A program made the position numbers and the translations under genes. Below the pieces are notes generated by a model, which saw nothing but the letters and a program-made list of their open reading frames with translations, searched no databases and was not told the DNA's origin. A stretch of 39,167 bases of DNA from Lentzea indica (lineage in GTDB: Bacteria > Actinomycetota > Actinomycetes > Mycobacteriales > Pseudonocardiaceae), in assembly GCF_012184385.1 (NCBI RefSeq), contig NZ_VSRL01000063.1:1-39167 (forward strand), given 5' to 3'. Below, one piece after another: positions 32,146 through 39,167 of this stretch. Position 1 is the first letter of the stretch. Each line of letters opens with the position of its first letter.

Positions 32146-32943
32146 ATGGATCTTCAACTGGGGGAGCGGCTTCTCCACGTCCACGACGTCGGTGAGGGCG
32201 TGCCGGTGTTCTGGCACCACGGCACGCCGAACCTCGGCCTGCCTCCGGAACCGCTGTTCCGTCCAGGCGTGCGCTGGGTGTCCTACGACCGTCCCGGCTA
32301 CGGCGGGTCGACCGCCGTGCCGGATCGGACGGTGGGATCGGCAGCCGCTGATACATCGCATATCGCCGACGCGCTCGGCATCGACCAGTTCGCGGTATTC
32401 GGGCACTCCGGCGGCGGACCACACGCCCTCGCGTGCGCCGCCCTGTTGCCCGACCGCGTGACCGCCGTCGTCGCCAGCGCGTCGTTGGCGCCTTTCGGCG
32501 CTGACGGTCTCGACTGGTTCGGCGGCATGATCGCTTCGGGTGAGGCGTCGCTGAGAGCGGCGGCCGCCGGTCGTGCAGCGAAGGAAGCGTACGAGGCGTC
32601 TGGCGCTGCCTACGACCCTGAGTTCACCAAGGCCGACCTTGCGGCGCTGGACGGCTCGTGGTCGTGGTTCGGCAAGGTCGTCGGCCCGGCGCTGACGAAT
32701 GGCCCTGGCCCGTTGATCGACGACGACCTCGCCTATGTCACGCCGTGGGGCTTCGACCCTGCCTCCATCCGTGTGCCCACCCTTCTGCTGCACGGCGAAC
32801 GCGACGGCATGGTTCCGGCGTCGCACAGCCGGTGGCTCGCCTCGCGTATCCCCGGCGCGGAACTCCGCCTGACCCCAGGCGACGGCCATATATCAGTCCT
32901 GAACCACGCCCCGGCTGCCCTCGACTGGCTGCTGGCTCGCTGA
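32146..32943 (+). CDS. Alpha/beta hydrolase
   Basis: A 265-residue cytoplasmic hydrolase. The oxyanion HG is in VFWHHGTPN, the strand YDRPGYGGS precedes the nucleophile elbow GHSGG (Ser88), the acid is probably the Asp of HGERDGMVP (about 222), and the general base is His248 in PGDGHISVL. This is a complete catalytic triad. The substrate is unknown; the HHGTP opening is common in small esterase-like or haloperoxidase-like members. The ATG lies 4 nt after the lipoprotein stop, with GAGGAG about 13 nt upstream, so it is probably cotranscribed. The His248-Ile-Ser codons (CAT ATA TCA) form part of a recurring AT-rich 10-mer. Confidence 0.88.
   Translation: MDLQLGERLLHVHDVGEGVPVFWHHGTPNLGLPPEPLFRPGVRWVSYDRPGYGGSTAVPDRTVGSAAADTSHIADALGIDQFAVFGHSGGGPHALACAALLPDRVTAVVASASLAPFGADGLDWFGGMIASGEASLRAAAAGRAAKEAYEASGAAYDPEFTKADLAALDGSWSWFGKVVGPALTNGPGPLIDDDLAYVTPWGFDPASIRVPTLLLHGERDGMVPASHSRWLASRIPGAELRLTPGDGHISVLNHAPAALDWLLAR
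32888..32897 (+). repeat. ATATATCAGT motif inside the hydrolase gene
   Basis: Ten bases identical to the motif at 18475-18484 and 33068-33077. It spans the codons for the catalytic His and the next residues and uses rare ATA and TCA codons. Confidence 0.4.
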
Positions 32944-32985
32944 CCGTTCACGCACTTCTCGATCTTCGCGTAACCCGCTGACCTG

Positions 32986-33038
32986 CCCCTTAGCAATGAC
33001 TCTTTGGACGTCGTCCGCAAAAGACTCGTTGCAAGGGG
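32986..33038. repeat. Palindromic intergenic repeat, copy C (degenerate)
   Basis: It begins CCCCTTAGCAATGA, like copy B at 18505, and ends GACTCGTTGCAAGGGG, its imperfect complement. The centre TCGTCCGCAAA matches copy A. It lies between the convergent hydrolase and VOC genes, where it could serve as a bidirectional terminator. GATATATCAGT (33067-33077) follows 29 nt later and touches the VOC stop codon. Confidence 0.65.
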
Positions 33039-33066
33039 CTGGGAAGCAGGTGGGCGGGAGCGAGCC

Positions 33067-33077
33067 GATATATCAGT
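33067..33077 (+). repeat. GATATATCAGT motif, copy 3
   Basis: Identical to 18474-18484. It directly abuts the VOC gene stop codon (33078-33080) and follows repeat copy C, as motif copy 1 follows repeat copy A. Confidence 0.45.
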
Positions 33078-33434
33078 TCAGGCGTCGGCGAGGAACTCGA
33101 TGCGGTTGCCGACGCCGTCGAACGTGTGGAAGCGCAGTCGGCCGGGGATCTCCGCCGGATCGGCCCAGATGACGGGGTGGCCCGCTGCCGCCACCGCCTC
33201 GGCGACCTGGGGCAGGTCGACCACGAACGCGGGGTGCGCCTTGCGTGCGGGGCGGAAGTCGTCTTCGACGCCCACGTGCACCTCACCGCCGCCTGGCACC
33301 TCGAACCAGCAGCCGCCTCGTGCGGCGAGCAGGGGCGGTTTGGGCAGTTCTCTCCAGCCCAGCACGCCTGTGTAGAAGGCGCGCTGCTTGTCCTCCGCAC
33401 CTGCTGGGCAGGCGACCTGCATGTGATGAATCAA
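33078..33434 (-). CDS. VOC (glyoxalase/bleomycin-resistance fold) protein
   Basis: A 118-residue single-domain protein of the vicinal oxygen chelate superfamily: IHHMQVACPAG, AFYTGVLGWRELPKPP, GGCWFEVPGG, EVHVGVED, HPAFVVDL, and the end FDGVGNRIEFL. Candidate metal ligands are the His near the N-terminus, the His in EVHVG and the final Glu in RIEFL. The TTG at 33434 is chosen because it gives the usual family N-terminus (M-IHH); its GGGGG ribosome binding site lies in the arm of a 15-bp hairpin. The substrate is unknown. It is convergent with the hydrolase and downstream of the fumarase. Confidence 0.85.
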   Translation of the reverse strand: MIHHMQVACPAGAEDKQRAFYTGVLGWRELPKPPLLAARGGCWFEVPGGGEVHVGVEDDFRPARKAHPAFVVDLPQVAEAVAAAGHPVIWADPAEIPGRLRFHTFDGVGNRIEFLADA

Positions 33435-33441
33435 TGAGAAA

Positions 33442-33487
33442 CCCCCGATCAAACAGATACAGGACAAGCGTACTGTTTGATCGGGGG
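33442..33487 (-). terminator. Perfect 15-bp inverted repeat after fumarase, over the VOC ribosome binding site
   Basis: CCCCCGATCAAACAG (33442-33456) and CTGTTTGATCGGGGG (33473-33487) are perfectly complementary with a 16-nt spacer. On the minus strand the stem starts 22 nt after the fumarase stop and ends in GGGGGTTT. It therefore resembles a terminator, and its last arm supplies the VOC gene's Shine-Dalgarno. It could be an attenuator or an operator. Confidence 0.6.
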
Positions 33488-33509
33488 CCTTCGTGGACCA
33501 ACTGCGGGA

Positions 33510-35165
<1,656 letters not shown>

Positions 35166-35260
35166 GGGGTACACAGCTCCAACGGTGTGCAGTTCGGATC
35201 AGAAAACCGTACCGCCATCACAGGGGTGCATTGATGTGATCCCCGACCACCGTGCCCGAA

Positions 35261-35310
35261 CACACGGAAGGCCGGGGCAGCCCCCGGCTGCCCCGACCTT
35301 CCTTCGTGTG
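35261..35310 (-). terminator. Strong terminator downstream of sigB
   Basis: A long hairpin: CACAC/GTGTG, GGAAGG/CCTTCC and CGGGGCAGC/GCTGCCCCG pair in order (about 20 bp in total, one mismatch and one 3-nt bulge) around a 5-nt loop. It lies about 95 nt beyond the sigB stop on the minus strand and upstream of the fumarase, insulating the two. Confidence 0.75.
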
Positions 35311-35404
35311 CGACGACGGGCGTCGCGTGGCTCTGGTAACGCCCGACCGTGCCGTGAGTTGAGTCACAAGTCAATACTGCCGGACGGGTGAGATCCGACC
35401 GTGA

Positions 35405-36391
35405 CTACGAGGCGTACGCACGCAGCTTCGCGGCGCGTTCGCCCTGGCGCAGCTTCGACATGACCTCGCGCTCGATCTGCCGCACCCGCTCCCGCGACAG
35501 CCCGAACCGCTTGCCGATCTGGTCCAGCGTGCGGGGCTGACCGTCCTCGAGCCCGTAGCGCAGCCGGATCACGGCCTGCTCGCGCGGTTCCAGCGTGGCG
35601 AGCACGCGGCGCAGGTCGTCCTGCAGAAGGCCGGAGATGACGGCACTCTCGGCGTCGGTCGCGTCCGAGTCCTCGATGAAGTCACCGAGGGGAGCGTCCT
35701 CCTCCGTGCCGACCGGCATGTCCAGCGATACCGGGTCACGCGCGTGGTCGAGCAGGTCGGCGACCTTGTCGACGGACAGGCCCGACTCCTTCGCGAGCTC
35801 CTCGGTCGTCGCCTCGCGGCCGAGCGTCTGGTGCAGGTCGCGCTTGATCCGCGCGAGCTTGTTCACCTGCTCGACGAGGTGGACGGGGAGGCGGATGGTG
35901 CGGCCCTGGTCGGCCATGCCGCGGGTGATGGCCTGGCGGATCCACCACGTCGCGTAGGTGGAGAACTTGTAGCCCTTGGTGTAGTCGAACTTCTCGACGG
36001 CGCGGATCAGACCCAGGTTGCCCTCCTGGATCAGGTCCAGGAACGCCATGCCGCGGCCGGTGTAGCGCTTGGCCAGCGACACGACGAGACGCAGGTTCGC
36101 CTCGAGCAGGTGATCCTTGGCGCGGCGGCCGTCGCGGACGAGCTCCCCCATCTCGTCGCGCCGGGTGGGCGTGAGTCGCTTGGCCGTCTCGAGGACGTGC
36201 TGCGCGAACACACCGGCCTCGATGCGCTTGGCGAGCTCCACCTCCTCCTCGGCGGTGAGCAGGGCGGTCTTGCCGATTCCGTTCAGGTAGACTCGAACCA
36301 GGTCGGCTGCTGGACCCTGGGCGTCGAGCTCATCGACGACGGCGGGCGTGTTCTCTCCGACTTCACGGTCGGAGATCCTCGTGACGGTCAT
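35405..36391 (-). CDS. sigB: RNA polymerase sigma factor SigB (principal-like, group 2)
   Basis: A 328-residue sigma factor. Region 1.2 ([22 protein letters not shown]), region 2 ([32 protein letters not shown]), region 3 ([20 protein letters not shown]) and region 4 ([19 protein letters not shown]) are all complete. There is no long acidic region 1.1, so it is not the principal sigma factor. Wording and length match mycobacterial SigB closely. The ATG at 36391 has a strong GGGAGG-type ribosome binding site. In mycobacteria and corynebacteria sigB directly precedes ideR/dtxR; here ideR is about 35 kb away in the same relative orientation. Confidence 0.93.
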   Translation of the reverse strand: MTVTRISDREVGENTPAVVDELDAQGPAADLVRVYLNGIGKTALLTAEEEVELAKRIEAGVFAQHVLETAKRLTPTRRDEMGELVRDGRRAKDHLLEANLRLVVSLAKRYTGRGMAFLDLIQEGNLGLIRAVEKFDYTKGYKFSTYATWWIRQAITRGMADQGRTIRLPVHLVEQVNKLARIKRDLHQTLGREATTEELAKESGLSVDKVADLLDHARDPVSLDMPVGTEEDAPLGDFIEDSDATDAESAVISGLLQDDLRRVLATLEPREQAVIRLRYGLEDGQPRTLDQIGKRFGLSRERVRQIEREVMSKLRQGERAAKLRAYAS

Positions 36392-36585
36392 GGATCTCCC
36401 TCCCCCTGCTGCGGGCGACGCTGCTGTCGGTCAGGACAGTCGCGCGTGGCGGTCAAGGCGGCGCGGCGCTGCGCCCTGGTTGCCGGTTGCGGCGGGCCCG
36501 CTCGGGATCCCATCGCTAGCTGGCTGATACCTGGGTAACGAAGACGATTCCGAATTCGTTCCCGACTTCCTGACCTGAAGACGTC

Positions 36586-36602
36586 ACCGCTGTCACAGCG
36601 GT
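36586..36602. other. Hairpin in the dtd-sigB interval
   Basis: ACCGCTG (36586-36592), TCA, CAGCGGT (36596-36602): a perfect 7-bp stem about 50 nt beyond the dtd stop and 195 nt upstream of the sigB start, all on the minus strand. It is probably the dtd terminator, or an operator for sigB. The rest of the 261-bp gap shows a weak CCCTT/AAGGG hairpin at 36633-36647 and no gene. Confidence 0.4.
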
Positions 36603-36652
36603 TGCGCGACTAATCTGAGGATTGGCTGAGAACCCTTTAGTCAAGGGGCCGA

Positions 36653-37078
36653 CTAGACCTCGACGAGCACGGTGAACGGGCCGTCGTTCACGCTCCGTAC
36701 CTTCATCTCGGCCCTGAATCGTCCCGTTTCGACGCGCGCGCCCTTTTGGCGTAGTTCCTGCACGACGGCGTTCACCAACGGTTCCGCGTGCTCGGGCCGC
36801 GCGGCCGCCGTCCAGGACGGGCGGCGGCCCTTGCGCGTGTCCCCGTAGAGCGTGAACTGGCTGACGACCAGCAACGGAGCGCCCGTCGACTCACATGACT
36901 GCTCGTCGTCGAGGATGCGCAGTCCGTGCAGCTTCTGCGCCATTTTGCGGGCGTGCTCGGCCGTGTCGTCGTGGTGCACACCGAGCAGCACCAGCAATCC
37001 GGGTTCGCCGATCGCGCCGACGATCTCCCCTTCGACTTCGACACTCGCCTCTGTGACGCGCGCCACAACCGCTTTCAC
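36653..37078 (-). CDS. dtd: D-aminoacyl-tRNA deacylase
   Basis: A 141-residue enzyme that removes D-amino acids from mischarged tRNA. The active-site motif SQFTLYGD is intact. The second family motif reads NDGPFT, where NxGPVT is usual, so the chirality-checking loop has Phe in place of Val. The start MKAVVARVTEASVEVEG is canonical. The GTG at 37078 overlaps the stop of the upstream methyltransferase (GTGA), so they form one operon. Confidence 0.94.
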   Translation of the reverse strand: MKAVVARVTEASVEVEGEIVGAIGEPGLLVLLGVHHDDTAEHARKMAQKLHGLRILDDEQSCESTGAPLLVVSQFTLYGDTRKGRRPSWTAAARPEHAEPLVNAVVQELRQKGARVETGRFRAEMKVRSVNDGPFTVLVEV

Positions 37079-38547
37079 GCGGGAATCAACATTCCGTGCC
37101 GGATGAGATCACGAACGATCGGCAAGGCCGCTTCTGCATCGATTTCCCCGTAAGCGAACTCGAGCAGCGAGAGCAGGTCCTCCAACGGCAGCGCACCCGT
37201 GCAACCGGCGATGAGCTTCGCGGTCGCCTCGTCGACCTCGTGCTGCCAGCCGGGCCCGTCGGTGCGGTGCAGCCGTGCGACGACCTTGCGCCAGCCGTCC
37301 TCGCTCGGCTCGGACACCTCTTCGAGCAGCACGGTGTCCGCCACCCGGAACCGCCGGCTCAGCAGGTCGGGGTTCGCGCGCAGCCATGCGACGTTGTCGA
37401 GCCACCGGGCCGCCTCCGGGCCCAGCGGGTCGTCGTAGGCGTGGCGCAGGTCTTCGCACACGACCTGGGAATGCATCTCGTCGGTGCGCCGCAGCGTCAC
37501 GTAGCCGAAGCCGACGCCCGCGACCTGGTTCTCCTCGAACCAGTCCAGCCACGCGCTCGCCTTGGCCCGGCCCTCTGGGCTGCGCGGGTCGACGCCCGCG
37601 TCCTTGAGCCACGTGCCGACGTACAGAGCGGGCTCGGCGATGTCGCGCTGCACGAACCACGCGTCGATTCCGCCGCGGGGCAGCCAGCTGGAGACGCGTT
37701 CCTCCCAGTCCTCGCCCTTGCGGTGCAGCCACGACGCCAGCAGCTGGCCGACGCCGCCCTCGTTGAGGAACGCGGGCAGCTGCCGGATGACGAGCGCCGA
37801 CGCGTCGTCACCGCCGAGTCCGGAGTCCCGGTAGACGTAGTCCACGCGCGGCGGGCCGACGACGAACGGCGGGTTGCACACGACCTGGTCGAAGCGCCGG
37901 TTGCGGACCGGGCCGAACCACTCGCCCTGCAGCGTCTCCACGTCGAGCCCGTTGATGCGGAACGTGCCCTGCGCGAGCCTCAGCGCGCGCTCGGACAGGT
38001 CGGTCGCGGTGATGCGTTCGGCGTGCGTGCTGGCGTGCAGTGCCTGGACGCCGCAGCCGGTGCCGAGGTCGAGCAACGTGCCGACCGGCGTGCGCTTGGT
38101 CGCGCGGGCCAGGCTGATGGACGCGTGGCCGACGCCGAGCACGTGGTCCTCGGGGACCGCTCCGCCCCGCAGGTCGGAGTCGAGGTCGGCGATGACCCAC
38201 CAGTTGTCCTCGTACGGACGCACGTCCAGTCCGGCCGTCAACTGGGCCGTCAACACGTCGTTGTTGACGAGGTCGTCGATGTCGGCTCCGTCAAGTGCCT
38301 TGCGGACGTCCTGCTCTGGTTCCTGGTCGCCGAGCAGGAACAGGCGGATCAACGTGCCGAGCGTCCCGGCGTCCTTGCTCGCACGGCGGGCGGGCTCCGG
38401 CTCGCCCCTGCCGAGTGCGGCGTGGGCCTGCGGGCCGAGCGCGTCGACGACGCCGTCAGCGGTGTAGCCGGCGTTCAGGAAGGCCTCGCGCAGGCGAGCG
38501 CAGAGATCAACGGAAAGATCGGGGTGCACGGGTCGACATGCTTTCAC
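37075..38547 (-). CDS. Large methyltransferase (HemK/RsmC-like core, actinobacterial)
   Basis: A 490-residue protein. The N-terminal 130 residues are family-specific (LREAFLNAGYTADGVVDALGP, LIRLFLLGDQ). The central methyltransferase core has motif I LLDLGTGCGVQALH (about 158-171), ATDLSERALRLAQ, and the catalytic VCNPPFVVGP. The NPPF motif is typical of N-methyltransferases acting on Gln or on bases of RNA. The C-terminal 200 residues are a further family-specific domain. The GTG at 38547 lies 10 nt after the upstream regulator stop; an in-frame GTG at 38529 (VHPDLSVDL) fits conservation as well, and neither has a good ribosome binding site. It is coupled to dtd, suggesting a translation-related role (inference). 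Confidence 0.88.
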   Translation of the reverse strand: MKACRPVHPDLSVDLCARLREAFLNAGYTADGVVDALGPQAHAALGRGEPEPARRASKDAGTLGTLIRLFLLGDQEPEQDVRKALDGADIDDLVNNDVLTAQLTAGLDVRPYEDNWWVIADLDSDLRGGAVPEDHVLGVGHASISLARATKRTPVGTLLDLGTGCGVQALHASTHAERITATDLSERALRLAQGTFRINGLDVETLQGEWFGPVRNRRFDQVVCNPPFVVGPPRVDYVYRDSGLGGDDASALVIRQLPAFLNEGGVGQLLASWLHRKGEDWEERVSSWLPRGGIDAWFVQRDIAEPALYVGTWLKDAGVDPRSPEGRAKASAWLDWFEENQVAGVGFGYVTLRRTDEMHSQVVCEDLRHAYDDPLGPEAARWLDNVAWLRANPDLLSRRFRVADTVLLEEVSEPSEDGWRKVVARLHRTDGPGWQHEVDEATAKLIAGCTGALPLEDLLSLLEFAYGEIDAEAALPIVRDLIRHGMLIPA

Positions 38548-38557
38548 GCCGCCTGGT

Positions 38558-39167
38558 TCACCGCGTGATCCGGAGGGCGATGGCCATCGCGAGACGCTGC
38601 TCGGGATCGTCGAGGGGGAGAGGCGTCACCTCGGCCATCTTCTGCATGCGGTACCGCAACGTGTTCGGGTGCACGTTGAGCACTCGCGCCGCCGCCCGCA
38701 CGTCGCCCTGCGCCGCGAGCCACGCCCTCAACGTCGCCGCATATTGCGTCCCGTACTCAGCGTCGTAACGCAATATATTGGATATCGGCCCGCGCGTCGG
38801 GAGACGCCCGGCTTCTGCGACGGCGGCGAGCCGGTGCAACAAAACCTGTGCCCACGCGTCGTCGTATACAACCGGTGCACCGGTTGAGAGAGCGAGGCAT
38901 TCATCGGCCTCCTGCCGTGACGTCGGCAGCTGCGTCGCCTCGGCCGGACCGCCGATGCCGGCCAGCACGGTGGCCTCGGCCGGCAGCTCGCGGACCAGGG
39001 AACGCACCCACTGGACGGCGTCGTCGGCGGCCGGGATGACGGTGTAGAGGACGTTGCCGAACAGCGCGCTCCGCCCAGGCCGCGACCAGCCGAAGCCCGC
39101 GGTGGCCCGCTGGAACGCGAGCACCGCCGCACCATGCTCGCCCTCGCCGGCGTGGGCCTGCACCGCG
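38558..39167 (-). CDS. PucR-family transcriptional regulator (5' end outside window)
   Basis: About 203 C-terminal residues are present; the start lies beyond the right edge. The C-terminal helix-turn-helix is typical of the PucR/CdaR type: YAATLRAWLAAQGDVRAAARVLNVHPNTLRYRMQKM. A GGDEF-like middle domain precedes it (FGNVLYTVIPAADDAV, LAGIGGPAE). The last residues are ALRITR. The effector and targets are unknown. It precedes the methyltransferase-dtd pair on the same strand. The linker codons at 38739-38786 are unusually AT-rich, including CAATATATTG. Confidence 0.88.
   Translation of the reverse strand, partial: AVQAHAGEGEHGAAVLAFQRATAGFGWSRPGRSALFGNVLYTVIPAADDAVQWVRSLVRELPAEATVLAGIGGPAEATQLPTSRQEADECLALSTGAPVVYDDAWAQVLLHRLAAVAEAGRLPTRGPISNILRYDAEYGTQYAATLRAWLAAQGDVRAAARVLNVHPNTLRYRMQKMAEVTPLPLDDPEQRLAMAIALRITR

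Overview
The window is G+C-rich DNA (roughly 70% by eye) with GTG and TTG starts, probable leaderless genes and 4-nt start/stop overlaps. It encodes a close match to mycobacterial-type IdeR at the left edge and a SigB-type sigma factor near the right edge. This points to an actinomycete, most likely in the Pseudonocardiales or a related order. No rRNA, tRNA, CRISPR array, transposase, integrase or phage gene was seen.

Layout. (1) 1-7.8 kb: ideR (partial, minus); a rhodanese-type sulfurtransferase (frame broken); a DUF3558-like lipoprotein; an AcuC-type deacetylase (frame broken) followed by a GNAT/acyl-CoA-synthetase lysine acetyltransferase, a probable acetylation eraser/writer pair; an orphan glutamate-type solute-binding lipoprotein; a DasR-like GntR regulator. 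(2) 7.9-12 kb: a 1189-residue protein joining a cytoplasmic P-loop (STAND/AAA-like) ATPase through one membrane helix to an extracytoplasmic type-1 periplasmic-binding-protein domain, followed by an unrecognised 130-residue protein. (3) 12-16.8 kb, minus strand: DrrA/DrrB-type ABC exporter, secreted protein, RtcB RNA ligase and two paralogous small proteins, one membrane-anchored and one with a Thr/Gln/Glu/Arg-rich tail. A 12-bp hairpin covers the ribosome binding site between rtcB and the next gene. (4) 16.9-21.2 kb: flavin monooxygenase (frame broken), an intergenic region with palindromic repeats, a chloramphenicol-phosphotransferase-like kinase, a radical SAM protein, an 11-residue Cys-rich peptide coupled to a MerR regulator, and a methyltransferase. 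(5) 21.2-31 kb: a nearly complete oxidative uronate/aldarate pathway: uronate dehydrogenase, alpha-ketoglutaric semialdehyde dehydrogenase (frame broken) and an IclR regulator on the minus strand; a sugar-acid ABC importer, 5-dehydro-4-deoxyglucarate dehydratase, glucarate dehydratase and a TIM-barrel-like protein of unknown function on the plus strand. (6) 31-39 kb: two tandem paralogous lipoproteins, an alpha/beta hydrolase, another copy of the palindromic repeat, a VOC protein, class I fumarase, sigB, dtd, a large methyltransferase and a partial PucR-type regulator.

How it works together. Region 5 would take up a uronate or aldarate and convert it through glucarate, 5-dehydro-4-deoxyglucarate and 2-oxoglutarate semialdehyde to 2-oxoglutarate, under an IclR regulator. 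The importer has no ATPase gene here and probably borrows a shared MsiK-type ATPase. AcuC and the Pat-like enzyme probably set the acetylation state of acyl-CoA synthetases. sigB and ideR, which are neighbours in mycobacteria and corynebacteria, lie in the same relative orientation but about 35 kb apart, so most of the window looks like accessory DNA between two conserved anchors.

Quality warning. Four well-recognised genes (sulfurtransferase, AcuC, flavin monooxygenase, semialdehyde dehydrogenase) are each broken by G/C indels. When the frame is restored each has normal family length and intact catalytic motifs. Assembly or sequencing error is more likely than four independent pseudogenes.
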